From NCBI RefSeq assembly GCF_041245805.1, contig NZ_CP162490.1, positions 3,945,001 through 4,009,000 of the forward strand: 64,000 nt of DNA. The letters are read 5' to 3'. Numbering within the stretch: position 1 is the stretch's first letter; the number at the start of each line of letters is the position of its first letter. Shown piece after piece: positions 13,214 through 21,765 of this stretch. Made by a program: the position numbers and the translations under genes. The notes beneath the pieces are model-generated. The model had not been told where the DNA came from. It saw nothing but the letters and a program-made list of their open reading frames with translations, and did no database searches. Origin of the DNA: Xanthomonas sp. DAR 34887. Lineage in GTDB: Bacteria > Pseudomonadota > Gammaproteobacteria > Xanthomonadales > Xanthomonadaceae.

Positions 13214-14476
13214 ATGCCGCTTCGCCTCAAAGGCAAGGCTCCTCGCGAAGGGGAGGCCGACCGCCGCTATTACTTGATCGACGTGCAGGTCGGCCTACGG
13301 CGACCTCGCATCTCCGCCGGCACGCGCGACCGAGTGCTTGCTGAGCGCAGGGAACAAGCGGTTCTTGACGCCCTCCGGGACGACCCCAACGTCACCAAGC
13401 TGGAGCTGAAGCGCATCGTACGTGGCGAGCGGCTCGCAGCCATCCAGGAGCGCCGCAATGAAGCGCGCGCCTGGACACTGAAAGAAGCTTGCGACACCTG
13501 CATCCGCGACCGCGGAGAGGGTGGTTGGGGTCGCGCCGATTCGGTGGAGACCTACAAGATCAACTGCAAGAAGGCTCAGGAGTATCTGGGCTTCGACACT
13601 CCGGTCGCCTTCATTGACCAGGACAAGATTGACGACTACGCCGACTTCCTCCTCAACGAGGTCGAAAACGCGGAAGCCACGGTGAACCGCAAGCTGTTTG
13701 CCCTCATGCACGTCCTGGCCTATGCCAAGGCCCACAAGCAGTATCCCAGCGACCTCCCCAAGTGGAAGCCCTTCAAGGAGGACGGCAACGCCCGCCAGTT
13801 CGTGCTGACCGCCGAGGACGAGAGGACGCTCTTCACCGCCGTCGCCCGCCTCGACGAGCGCGAGGACGGTCCCAAGGGCGGCAACCCTGTCGTGCGCGAC
13901 GCCGCCGGCTACGTGGACTACTTCACCTTCCTCGCCGACATCGGCTGCCGCTCCGGCCAGGCCCTCAAGGTACGTTGGCGGGACATCGACTGGGAGCTGC
14001 AGCCCGGCGTTGTGGGCGTCAAGTTTTGGCGCAAGGGCGAGCAGAAGGGAGGCCGCGTGCGCACCATCCCCTGTACCGACCGGGTTGTCCGAATCCTGAA
14101 ACGCCGAAAGGCCCTCAAGGGAGACGGCCCGTTCTCGGAGCTTCGCCGCGGCCGCGGTACCGAACTGTGGAAGATGGCGAAAGCCAAAACCGACCTGAAG
14201 GGCGAGGCGGAGTGTGTGCCCCACTGCCTACGCCACACCTGTGCGACGCGCTTGCTGGCCCGCACAGGCGATCTGAAGCTGGTTCAGGAGTGGCTCGGCC
14301 ACACAAAGATCGAGACCACTGCGGCCATCTACGCGAAGGTCTTGGTGGAAACGAAAGTGCGAGCACTGAGCGCGCTGCAGGAGGGATGGAATGGAGCGTC
14401 ACCAATCCCTAATCCGGGAACAATCCAGGACAGCAACATATCCCTAAAAAGGGATATTGAGCAAACAACTCATTGA
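13214..14476 (+). CDS. int: Tyrosine-family integrase
   Basis: The 420-aa protein has an Arm/core-binding N-terminal half and a C-terminal catalytic domain. The first catalytic Arg lies in DIGCRSGQALKVRW (about residue 245), where the usual RxxE Glu is replaced. HxxRH is present as HCLRHT (about 337-342), the next His in WLGHTKIETT (about 363) and the nucleophile Tyr in AAIYAKV (about 373). The ATG at 13214 follows GGAG. It would insert the phage at the tRNA-His gene that begins 37 nt beyond its stop. Operator O4 lies inside the last codons. Confidence 0.93.
   Translation: MPLRLKGKAPREGEADRRYYLIDVQVGLRRPRISAGTRDRVLAERREQAVLDALRDDPNVTKLELKRIVRGERLAAIQERRNEARAWTLKEACDTCIRDRGEGGWGRADSVETYKINCKKAQEYLGFDTPVAFIDQDKIDDYADFLLNEVENAEATVNRKLFALMHVLAYAKAHKQYPSDLPKWKPFKEDGNARQFVLTAEDERTLFTAVARLDEREDGPKGGNPVVRDAAGYVDYFTFLADIGCRSGQALKVRWRDIDWELQPGVVGVKFWRKGEQKGGRVRTIPCTDRVVRILKRRKALKGDGPFSELRRGRGTELWKMAKAKTDLKGEAECVPHCLRHTCATRLLARTGDLKLVQEWLGHTKIETTAAIYAKVLVETKVRALSALQEGWNGASPIPNPGTIQDSNISLKRDIEQTTH
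14439..14456. promoter_or_regulatory. Operator palindrome O4 at the integrase 3' end
   Basis: TATCCCTAAAAAGGGATA has perfect 7-nt arms, and a half-site AATCCCTAAT lies at 14403-14412. In the circular phage genome this would sit next to the phage left end, so it could control genes across the att site. In the prophage it overlaps the last codons of int. Confidence 0.65.
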
Positions 14477-14497
14477 AAACATTCCGTTTTCAATGAG
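14469..14497. terminator. 12-bp hairpin at the end of int
   Basis: CTCATTGAAAAC and GTTTTCAATGAG pair perfectly over 12 bp around a 5-nt loop and include the int stop codon. No T-tract follows, so it is either a hairpin that protects or ends the int transcript or part of the attachment region. Confidence 0.5.
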
Positions 14498-14512
14498 AAG
14501 TAAGAGAAGAAA

Positions 14513-14590
14513 TGGGGTGGCTGAGGGGACTCGAACCCCCGACATCTGGAATCACAATCCAGTACTCTAACCAGCTGAGCTACAGCCACC
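14513..14590 (-). tRNA. tRNA-His (GTG)
   Basis: Minus strand begins GGTGGCTGTAGCTCAGC, has the anticodon loop TTGTGAT within CTGGA/TCCAG, a T-arm GGTTCGAGTCC and ends AGCCACC plus encoded CCA. The extra 5' G typical of tRNA-His is present. Its 3' end faces the prophage and is the likely integration target. Confidence 0.97.
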
Positions 14591-14625
14591 ATTGAACTCT
14601 TGCAACACCCTGTCCGGCGCCGGTG

Positions 14626-14702
14626 TGGCGCGCCCGACAGGAATCGAACCTGTAACCGCCGGCTTAGAAGGCCGGTGCTCTATCCGGTTGAGCTACGGGC
14701 GC
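14626..14702 (-). tRNA. tRNA-Arg (TCT)
   Basis: Minus strand GCGCCCGTAGCTCA to CGGGCGC-G-CCA, with anticodon loop CTTCTAA between CCGGC and GCCGG. It is the middle gene of a three-tRNA cluster. Confidence 0.97.
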
Positions 14703-14746
14703 CCGGGCCGGATTGTCGCATTCCTCTCCGCCGTTGGACATCGGAT

Positions 14747-14823
14747 TGGTCGGGGTAGAGGGATTCGAACCCCCGACATCCTGCTCCCAAAGCAGGCGCG
14801 CTACCAGACTGCGCTATACCCCG
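14747..14823 (-). tRNA. tRNA-Pro (TGG)
   Basis: Minus strand CGGGGTATAGCGCAG to TACCCCG-A-CCA, with anticodon loop TTTGGGA between CCTGC and GCAGG. It is the first gene of the tRNA cluster Pro-Arg-His. Confidence 0.97.
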
Positions 14824-14977
14824 GCGGAACATCCCTCGCGGCCGAGGCCGGAAAGGTCGGCTATTGTGGGAACCTCGCGGCCCGGTGTCAACGGCACATC
14901 GCGTTACCGGCGCCTGCGCTATGCTCGCCGCTTGTGGCCGACACGGGCCAATCGTCTTTTTTACAGGGAGAAACAGC

Positions 14978-15754
14978 ATGATCCGCAGCGGCAACCCCGC
15001 TTTGAAGGAATCCACCTTCCTCGACCTCGGTAGCGGCGCAGTGGTCTCGCGCGACGGCGAGGCGATGACGCTGAACGGCACCATCCACAAGACCGGCGCC
15101 TTGCTGCTGCTGACCGTACTGACCGCCGTGTTCGCCTGGAGCCAGTCGATCTCGGTCGACGGCGCCGGCAACGAAGTGATCGCACCGGGCATCATCGGCT
15201 ATGTGCTGGGCGGCGCCATCGGCGGTTTCATCCTGGCGCTGATCACCACCTTCAAGAAGACCTGGGCGCCGATCACCGCGCCGCTGTACGCGCTGGTGGA
15301 AGGCTTCTTCCTCGGGTCGATCTCGGCGCTGTACGAACACCGCTTCAACGGCATCGTGCTGCAGGCGGTGCTGCTGACCTTCGGCACCCTGTTCGCGCTG
15401 CTGTTCGCCTACCGCAGCGGCATGATCAAGGCTACCGAGAACTTCAAGCTGGGCGTGGTGGCGGCCACCGGCGGCATTGCGCTGGTGTACCTAGCCACCA
15501 TCGTGCTCGGGTTCTTCAATATCCAGATCCCCTACATCCACGCGTCCGGCACGGTCGGCATCCTGTTCAGCCTGTTTGTGGTGGTGGTGGCGGCGCTGAA
15601 CCTGGTGCTGGACTTCGACTTCATCGAGAGCGGCGTGGAACAGGGCGCGCCCAAGTACATGGAGTGGTACGGCGCGTTCGGGCTGATGGTCACCCTGGTG
15701 TGGCTGTACATCGAGTTCCTGCGCTTGCTGTCGAAGTTGCAGTCGCGCAATTGA
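14978..15754 (+). CDS. Bax inhibitor-1/YccA-like membrane protein
   Basis: The 258-aa product has a short cytoplasmic N-terminus (MIRSGNPALKESTFLDLGS) and about seven membrane helices, including GIIGYVLGGAIGGFILALIT and GILFSLFVVVVAALNLVL, and the conserved acidic-rich DFDFIESGVEQGAPKYMEW near the end. This matches the bacterial Bax inhibitor-1-like family. The ATG at 14978 follows AGGGAGAAA. Inner-membrane role poorly defined, possibly ion leak or stress response. It is the first chromosomal gene right of the tRNA cluster. Confidence 0.88.
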   Translation: MIRSGNPALKESTFLDLGSGAVVSRDGEAMTLNGTIHKTGALLLLTVLTAVFAWSQSISVDGAGNEVIAPGIIGYVLGGAIGGFILALITTFKKTWAPITAPLYALVEGFFLGSISALYEHRFNGIVLQAVLLTFGTLFALLFAYRSGMIKATENFKLGVVAATGGIALVYLATIVLGFFNIQIPYIHASGTVGILFSLFVVVVAALNLVLDFDFIESGVEQGAPKYMEWYGAFGLMVTLVWLYIEFLRLLSKLQSRN

Positions 15755-15825
15755 GCCGGGAGTCGGGAATCGGGATTGGGGAATCGTAAAAGCCCGACTC
15801 TTCGGTTGCCGATCGAAGTCTGAAG

Positions 15826-15861
15826 AACGAAAAAGGGCGCCGCGAGGCGCCCTTTTTCGTT
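15826..15861. terminator. Bidirectional terminator
   Basis: AACGAAAAAGGGCGCC and GGCGCCCTTTTTCGTT pair over 16 bp with loop GCGA; T-runs on both strands. It serves the BI-1-like gene and the convergent isocitrate dehydrogenase. Confidence 0.92.
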
Positions 15862-15880
15862 GCTGCGGTCGTCGCTGCGC

Positions 15881-16888
15881 TCAGAGGCGGCTGGCGATGG
15901 CCTTGGCGAAGCCCATGGTGTTGCCGCTGCCGCCCAGGTCCGGGGTCAGCCCGTCCTTGGCTTCCAGGGTGGCGACGATGGCGTTGCGCAGGCGCTCGGC
16001 GTTCTGCGGCTGGCCGACGTGGTCCAGCAACTGCGCCGCGCCCAGCAGCAGCGCGCACGGGTTGGCCTTGCCCTGCCCGGCGATGTCCGGGGCCGAGCCG
16101 TGCACGGCTTCGAAGATCGCCGCGTCGACGCCGATGTTGGCGCCCGGCGCCAGACCCAGGCCGCCGACCAAGCCAGCGCACAGGTCCGACAGGATGTCGC
16201 CGAACAGGTTGGTGGTGACGATGACGTCGAACTGCTCCGGGCGCATCACCAGCTGCATGCAGGCGTTGTCCACGATCATTTCCTGGAACTCGATCTCCGG
16301 GTAGTTCGCGGCCACTTCGCGCGCCACCTTCAGGAACAGGCCCGAGGTGGATTTGATGATGTTGGCCTTGTGCACCGCGGTGACCTTCTTGCGGCCGGTC
16401 GCGCGCGCCAGGTCGAACGCGTAGCGGACGATGCGCTCGGAACCCTTGCGGGTCACCTTGGCCATCGACACCGCGGTCTCGCCGTCGGCCGACACTTCCT
16501 GGCCTTCGCTCAGGTAGGCGCCTTCGGTGTTCTCGCGCACGGTGATCAGGTCCACGCCGGCGCCAAAGCGCGACTTGGTGTTCGGGAACGACTTGGCCGG
16601 ACGCACGTTGGCGTACAGGTCGAACTGGCGGCGCATGGCCACGTTGATGGAGCTGAAGCCCTCGCCGACCGGCGTGGTCAGCGGGCTCTTCAGCGCGATC
16701 TTGTTCTTGCGGATCGAATCCAGGGTCGCGGCCGGCAACAGGTCGCCGTGCTTCTCCAGGGCGACCAGGCCGGCGTCGGCGTACTCGTAGGTGAGGCCGG
16801 CGTTCAGCGCGTCGAGCACGAACAGCGTGGCATCCATGATCTCGGGGCCGATGCCATCGCCACGAATGACCGTGATTGTCTGCGTCAT
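15881..16888 (-). CDS. icd: NAD-type isocitrate dehydrogenase
   Basis: The 335-aa enzyme belongs to the beta-decarboxylating dehydrogenase family: VIRGDGIGPEIMDA at the N-terminus, substrate Arg/Tyr region in RRQFDLYANVRPAKS, metal-binding Asp region FGDILSDLCAGLVGG, and EAVHGSAPDIAGQGKANP for the cofactor. It converts isocitrate to 2-oxoglutarate. The short length and this cofactor segment fit the NAD-linked group rather than the ~417-aa E. coli NADP enzyme. The ATG at 16888 is well placed. A homoisocitrate or 3-isopropylmalate role is less likely but not excluded. Confidence 0.85.
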   Translation of the reverse strand: MTQTITVIRGDGIGPEIMDATLFVLDALNAGLTYEYADAGLVALEKHGDLLPAATLDSIRKNKIALKSPLTTPVGEGFSSINVAMRRQFDLYANVRPAKSFPNTKSRFGAGVDLITVRENTEGAYLSEGQEVSADGETAVSMAKVTRKGSERIVRYAFDLARATGRKKVTAVHKANIIKSTSGLFLKVAREVAANYPEIEFQEMIVDNACMQLVMRPEQFDVIVTTNLFGDILSDLCAGLVGGLGLAPGANIGVDAAIFEAVHGSAPDIAGQGKANPCALLLGAAQLLDHVGQPQNAERLRNAIVATLEAKDGLTPDLGGSGNTMGFAKAIASRL

Positions 16889-17068
16889 AGGATTGGGGTT
16901 TCCGTACAGAGGGGGAGCGCGCCGACCGGAAGCCCGGGCTGCAGGCGCAAGGAGGTTTCACCAGTAATTATGCCCGAAGCCGGTGAAGGCCCCCAAAACC
17001 AGGCAGGCGCAAAACGCAGCGCGCCGCCCGCAGGCGGCGCGCACCAGGCCGATCCGCCCGGCCTTGCT

Positions 17069-17482
17069 TCAGCCGTGCGCGTGCTCGGCCGGCGCAGCGG
17101 CGGCGCCCTCCTCGAGCTTGTCGAGGAAGTCCACCGCCCGCCGCAGGTGCGGGATCACGATCGAGCCGCCGACCACCAGTCCCACCGAGAAGGTCTCGAA
17201 GAACTCGTCGCGCTGCACCCCGGCCTCCTTGCACTGGGCAACGTGGTAGCTGATGCAGTCGTCGCAGCGCAGCACCAGCGAGGCCACCAGGCCGAGCAGC
17301 TCCTTGGTCTTCACGTCCAGCGCGCCGGCCTGGTAGGTCTGGGTGTCCAGGGCGAAGAAGCGCCGCACCACCTGATTCGGCTCGGCCAGGATGCGCTGGT
17401 TCATGCGCTGGCGGAACTCGGTGAACTCGCGCACCCGGTCTTGGCCGTCGCCGCCCTCGCCGCCCGCCTGCGCTGCGCTCAT
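17069..17482 (-). CDS. Carboxymuconolactone decarboxylase/AhpD-family protein
   Basis: The 137-aa product has the AhpD-type core helix LLGLVASLVLRCDDCISYH with the redox pair Cys-x-x-Cys (CDDC) and a His a few residues on, as in alkylhydroperoxidase-like proteins. The C-terminus is Ala/His-rich. It probably acts in peroxide or thiol redox reactions in the cytoplasm. Its start overlaps the glutaredoxin stop by four bases, so the pair forms a redox operon. Confidence 0.85.
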   Translation of the reverse strand: MSAAQAGGEGGDGQDRVREFTEFRQRMNQRILAEPNQVVRRFFALDTQTYQAGALDVKTKELLGLVASLVLRCDDCISYHVAQCKEAGVQRDEFFETFSVGLVVGGSIVIPHLRRAVDFLDKLEEGAAAAPAEHAHG

Positions 17483-17790
17483 GCCTGCGCCTCGGGCGCC
17501 TGGCCATCGAGCAGCGGCTGCAGCTTGCCGGCGCGGTGCAGCGCCATCATGTCGTCGTAGCCGCCGACATGGGTGTCGCCGACGAAGATCTGCGGCACGC
17601 TGGTGCGGCGCGCCAGCGCCACCATCTTCTCGCGCTCGGCCGGGTCCAGGTCGATGCGCACTTCGGTCCAGCTGCGGCCCTTGCTCTTCAGGAAGTTCTT
17701 GGCCGCCACGCAGTACGGGCAGACCGCGGTGGAATACAGGGTGATCGGCGGGCCGCCGGCCTGGCCGTCATCGGTAGGTTGGGTGTCCAC
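17479..17790 (-). CDS. grxC: Glutaredoxin
   Basis: The GTG at 17790 has GGAG six nt upstream. The 103-aa product contains the active site CPYC in STAVCPYCVAAKNFL, the cis-Pro TSVPQIFVGD and the glutathione-binding GGYDDMMAL. It reduces disulfides and glutathione mixed disulfides. An upstream extension of the frame to 17904 is not protein-like. It is translationally coupled to the AhpD-like gene. Confidence 0.93.
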   Translation of the reverse strand: MDTQPTDDGQAGGPPITLYSTAVCPYCVAAKNFLKSKGRSWTEVRIDLDPAEREKMVALARRTSVPQIFVGDTHVGGYDDMMALHRAGKLQPLLDGQAPEAQA

Positions 17791-17945
17791 GGGAAACTCC
17801 GGGCAAGAAATGGGGTCCAAGCCACTATGGTAGCGGCCAGGTGGATTTTCGAGTCCGCTGCCGCAACACTGCAGATCACCCCGGTTCAACCACCCTGGAT
17901 TCACCCGCCGCCGCCGCGGCGCCCTGCCCTGCCCTGGAGCCTCAC

Positions 17946-19589
17946 TTGCGCCCGCTGCCGCTTGCCTTCGCGATCACCCTGGCTACCGCCGCCGCCATCG
18001 CGCCGGCGCAGGAGAACAAGCTGCCGGACATCGGCTCCTCGGCCGGCGAGCTGCTGACCCCGGCGCGCCAGGCCGAATACGGTAAGATGATGCTGGCCGA
18101 GCTGCGCAACTACGACTACGTGCTCGAAGATCCGCTGATCGACGACTGGCTGCAGACCATGGGCACCCGGCTCGGCGCCAACAGCGACCAGCCGCAGCAG
18201 AAATACACGTTCTTCATGCTGCGCGACCGCCAGATCAACGCCTTCGCCACGCTGGGCGGCTACGTCGCGGTCAACGCCGGGCTGGTGCTGACCGCCGAGC
18301 GCGAGGACGAGGTCGCCGCGGTGCTGTCGCACGAGATCGCGCACATCACCCAGCAGCACGTGCTGCGCGGGGTGGAACGGGCGCAGCGCGACCAGGTGCC
18401 GATCCTGCTCGGCATGCTCGCCGCGGTGGTCGCCGCGCAGCAGGCCGGCGGTCGCTCCAGCGGCGACGCCACCCAGGCGGCGATCGCCAGCGGCCTGGGG
18501 CTGATGCAGCAGCGCCAGATCGACTACACCCGCTCCAACGAATCGGAGGCCGACCGCCTGGGCATCCGCACCCTGGCGCGCAGCGGCTACGACGTGGACG
18601 CGATGGCCGGCTTCTTCGAGCGCATGTCGCTGGCGATGCGCGGCAACCAGGGCGGCTACAGCACCCCCGATTACCTGATGACCCACCCGGTCACCACCAC
18701 CCGCATCAGCGAGGCGCGGCAGCGCGCCGAACAGATGAAGAAGAACACGGTGACCCTGACCACCAGCGTGCCCGGCGGCACCCTGCAGGAACGGGTCGAT
18801 CCCAACGACGTGTCGCTGAGCCAGCCGCTGGGCGCGCCCAGCAATCCGTTGCTGCCCGGGCGCCTGCAACTGCCGTTCGAGACCTATTCGCGCGGCGCCA
18901 GCGGCCAGTTCGACTGGGCCCGCGAGCGCCTGCGCGTGCTCAGCGCCAACACTCCGGCCGATGCGGTCCGCGAGTACGAGGGCCTGCGCCAGGGCAGCAA
19001 GCAGGGCCTCAGCGACGCCCAGCGCTACGGCCTGGCGCTGGCCAAGCTGCGCGGCGGCGGCAGCCCGCAGGACGGCATGCAGACCCTGGAAGACCTGCTG
19101 AAGGCGCACCCGGACAGCTGGTGGCTGAGCCTGGCGGTGGCCGAGGCCGAATCGCGCAACGGCCGCAGCCAGCAGGCCAACCAGCGCTTCGACGCCCTGC
19201 TCAAGCGCCTGCCGAGCAACCGCGCGGTGGCGCTGACCTATGCCACCGCGCTGAACGAGCAAGGCGGCCGGGCCGCCGGACAGCGCGCGCAGGCGGTATT
19301 GCGCCCGCTACTGAGCGCGGCCGCCGACGATCCGGTGTTCCAGCGCACCTTCGCCCGCGCCTGCGAGCTGGCCGGCGACGGCAACCGCGCCGGCGAAGCC
19401 TATGCCGAGGCCGCCTACCTGAACGGGCGTCCGGAGCAGGCGCTGATCCAGTTGAACAATCTGAAGAAGCGCGACGACCTCGATTACGTGGCGCGCGCAC
19501 GCATCGATGCGCGCATTGCCGCGATCACCCCGACGGTGCTGGAACTGCGCCGCCAGGGGGTGCAGGATCCGGATGTGAAACAACGCTGA
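17946..19589 (+). CDS. bepA: M48 metalloprotease with TPR-like C-terminus (BepA type)
   Basis: A TTG start at 17946 with GGAG six nt upstream gives 547 residues and a signal peptide (PLAFAITLATAAAIAPAQ). The protease domain holds HEIAHITQQH (HExxH) and the third zinc ligand in NESEADRLGIR. The C-terminal ~230 residues are helical and TPR-like. BepA in E. coli lives in the periplasm, promotes LptD assembly and degrades misfolded outer membrane proteins. Here it lies alone upstream of phoB. Confidence 0.88.
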   Translation: MRPLPLAFAITLATAAAIAPAQENKLPDIGSSAGELLTPARQAEYGKMMLAELRNYDYVLEDPLIDDWLQTMGTRLGANSDQPQQKYTFFMLRDRQINAFATLGGYVAVNAGLVLTAEREDEVAAVLSHEIAHITQQHVLRGVERAQRDQVPILLGMLAAVVAAQQAGGRSSGDATQAAIASGLGLMQQRQIDYTRSNESEADRLGIRTLARSGYDVDAMAGFFERMSLAMRGNQGGYSTPDYLMTHPVTTTRISEARQRAEQMKKNTVTLTTSVPGGTLQERVDPNDVSLSQPLGAPSNPLLPGRLQLPFETYSRGASGQFDWARERLRVLSANTPADAVREYEGLRQGSKQGLSDAQRYGLALAKLRGGGSPQDGMQTLEDLLKAHPDSWWLSLAVAEAESRNGRSQQANQRFDALLKRLPSNRAVALTYATALNEQGGRAAGQRAQAVLRPLLSAAADDPVFQRTFARACELAGDGNRAGEAYAEAAYLNGRPEQALIQLNNLKKRDDLDYVARARIDARIAAITPTVLELRRQGVQDPDVKQR

Positions 19590-19673
19590 AACGCCATGTG
19601 GCGGCAGTCATCGAATAGTAATAAAACCGTAGTCTACTGGCGACCTCTCCTCCCCAGTCCCTACGGTGCCGTC

Positions 19674-20363
19674 GTGCAGAAACGCATCCTGATCGTCGAC
19701 GACGAACCCGCCATCCGCGACATGGTGGCGTTCGCCCTGCGCAAGGGCGACTTCGAACCGGTTCACGCCGGCGACGCGCGGGAAGCGCAGACCTCCATCG
19801 CCGACCGCGTTCCCGACCTGATCCTGCTCGACTGGATGCTGCCCGGCACCAGCGGCCTGGAACTGGCCCGGCGCTGGCGCAAGGACGCGATGACCCGCGA
19901 GGTGCCGATCATCATGCTCACCGCGCGCGGCGAGGAAAACGACCGCGTCGGCGGCCTGGAAGCCGGCGTCGACGACTACGTGGTCAAGCCGTTCTCCGCC
20001 CGCGAGCTGCTGGCGCGGATCCGCGCGGTGATGCGCCGTACCCGCGACGACGACGAGGACGGCAGCGTCTCGGTCGGCACCCTGCGCATCGATGGCGCCG
20101 CGCACCGGGTGTTCGCCGGCGACGCGCCGGTGCCGATCGGCCCCACCGAATACCGCCTGCTGCACTTCTTCATGACCCACCCCGAGCGCGTCTACAGCCG
20201 CGCGCAGCTGCTCGACCACGTCTGGGGCGGCAGCGTCTATGTCGAGGAGCGCACCATCGACGTGCACATCCGCCGGCTGCGCAAGACCCTGGAGCCGTTC
20301 GCGGTGGAGAACATGGTGCAGACGGTGCGCGGTTCCGGCTACCGCTTCTCCTCGTCCATCTGA
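19674..20363 (+). CDS. phoB: Phosphate regulon response regulator PhoB
   Basis: A GTG start gives 229 residues. The receiver domain has the acidic pair in ILIVDDEP, phospho-acceptor Asp in LILLDWMLPG and Lys in DDYVVKPFSA. The OmpR-type winged helix follows (TEYRLLHFFMTHPERVYSR, then RTIDVHIRRLRKTLEP). With PhoR it controls Pho-box genes under phosphate limitation. It precedes phoR by 65 nt, with ppk and ppx next. Confidence 0.95.
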   Translation: MQKRILIVDDEPAIRDMVAFALRKGDFEPVHAGDAREAQTSIADRVPDLILLDWMLPGTSGLELARRWRKDAMTREVPIIMLTARGEENDRVGGLEAGVDDYVVKPFSARELLARIRAVMRRTRDDDEDGSVSVGTLRIDGAAHRVFAGDAPVPIGPTEYRLLHFFMTHPERVYSRAQLLDHVWGGSVYVEERTIDVHIRRLRKTLEPFAVENMVQTVRGSGYRFSSSI

Positions 20364-20428
20364 CTGTCGCCGTCGCCTGCTATAAACGGCGGACGACGAA
20401 TACGATCCATCGCGACAGAGCGCCCCCG

Positions 20429-21754
20429 ATGCCCCGCAACATGCGTTACGCCTGGCTCAAGACCCTCGGCACCCTCGCCGTCATGCTGTTGCTGGCGGTG
20501 CTGGCCGGCTGGGTCGGCGGCCACGTGTGGATGGCGCTGACCCTGACCTCGCTGGCGGTGATGGGCTGGCACTATTGGCGCCTGCGCCGCGTGCTGCGCC
20601 GGCTGACCGCGCGCCAGCGCTGGGAACCGCCGGCCGGCACGGGGGTGTGGAACGAACTGGACCGGCTGCTGTACCGCAGCCAGGCGGAAATGCGCACGCG
20701 CAAGCGACGCCTGCTGGACATGCTGCGCGCCTACCGCGCCGCCGCCGCCGCGCTGCCCGACGCGGTGGTGGTGGTGGACCGCAACAGCCAGCGCATCCAG
20801 TGGTTCAACGAAGCCGCCGGCACCCTGCTCGGCCTGCGCCATCCCGGCGACCTCAACGTCCCGGTGGTGGAACGCCTGCAGCCGCTGCCGCTGGCGCACT
20901 GGCTGGCCGGCGGCCGCAACGCCGAGCCGATGCTGGACACGCCCTCGCCGATCGACGACCGGCTGCGCCTGAACCTGCGTTTGATTCCCTACTCCGACGA
21001 CTACTGGCTGCTGGTCGCGCGCGACGTCAGCAAGCTGCTGCAGCTGGAGCAGGTGCGCCGCGATTTCGTCGCCAACGTCTCGCACGAACTGCGTACGCCG
21101 CTGACCGTGGTGCACGGCTACCTGGACATGCTCGATCCGGAGGATTTCCCCGATTCCGGGCCGATGATCGCCGAGATGCGCAAGCAGTCGCAGCGCATGA
21201 CCCAACTGGTCGAAGACCTGCTGACCCTGTCGCGGCTGGAATCGCAGGAGCACGCCAACGAAGAGAGCATCGCGATGGCGCCGATGCTGGCCACGCTGCG
21301 CCGCGAGGCCGAAGCGCACAGCCAAGGCCGGCACCGCATCGAGGTGCACGACGAGGCCGATCTGGACCTGGTCGGCTCCAACAAGGAACTGCACAGCGCG
21401 TTCTCCAACCTGGTCACCAATGCGGTGCGCTACACCCCTGCCGGCGGCTCGGTCAGCATTCGCTTCGCCCGCGAAGGCGACGGCGCGGTGCTGTCGGTGC
21501 GCGACAGCGGCTACGGCATCCCGTCGCACCACCTGCCGCGCATCACCGAGCGCTTCTATCGCGTGTCCAGCAGCCGTTCGCGCGAAAGCGGCGGCACCGG
21601 GCTGGGGCTGTCGATCGTCAAGCACGTGCTGGGCCTGCACCAGGCTCGGCTGGACATCGAAAGCGAAGTCGGCAAGGGCAGCACGTTTTCCTGCCACTTC
21701 GGCGCCGGACGCGTGCATCCGCGGCACGACCATGCCACTCTGACCTCCGCCTAA
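20429..21754 (+). CDS. phoR: Phosphate regulon sensor kinase PhoR
   Basis: The 441-aa kinase has two N-terminal membrane helices (about residues 9-47), a PAS domain (AALPDAVVVVDRNSQRIQWF), the H-box FVANVSHELRTPLTVVHGYL and an HATPase domain ending with GTGLGLSIVKHVLG. It sets the phosphorylation state of PhoB. The usual single-PAS PhoR layout is intact. Confidence 0.95.
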   Translation: MPRNMRYAWLKTLGTLAVMLLLAVLAGWVGGHVWMALTLTSLAVMGWHYWRLRRVLRRLTARQRWEPPAGTGVWNELDRLLYRSQAEMRTRKRRLLDMLRAYRAAAAALPDAVVVVDRNSQRIQWFNEAAGTLLGLRHPGDLNVPVVERLQPLPLAHWLAGGRNAEPMLDTPSPIDDRLRLNLRLIPYSDDYWLLVARDVSKLLQLEQVRRDFVANVSHELRTPLTVVHGYLDMLDPEDFPDSGPMIAEMRKQSQRMTQLVEDLLTLSRLESQEHANEESIAMAPMLATLRREAEAHSQGRHRIEVHDEADLDLVGSNKELHSAFSNLVTNAVRYTPAGGSVSIRFAREGDGAVLSVRDSGYGIPSHHLPRITERFYRVSSSRSRESGGTGLGLSIVKHVLGLHQARLDIESEVGKGSTFSCHFGAGRVHPRHDHATLTSA

Positions 21755-21765
21755 CGAGTAACGCC

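Larger units (their letters stand above)
1..14512 (+). mobile_element. Right-hand part of a temperate T7-like prophage
   Basis: The segment from the left edge to the 3' end of tRNA-His is prophage. It carries late podovirus genes in T7 order (tail fibre, holin, small terminase, gp19-like large terminase, endolysin), then an accessory region of many tiny genes, and a tyrosine integrase as the last gene. The left end, including head, polymerase and early genes and attL, is not in the window. An integrase next to a tRNA 3' end is the usual layout for site-specific integration there; the exact att core cannot be set without the left junction. The accessory region is poorer in GC than the chromosome to the right, most clearly around 10.7-11.5 kb. 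Confidence 0.88.

Noticed and set aside
14469..14497. Hairpin after int as a retron- or CRISPR-like repeat
   Set aside because: Single copy; overlaps the int stop and is simply a 12-bp inverted repeat next to the attachment region.
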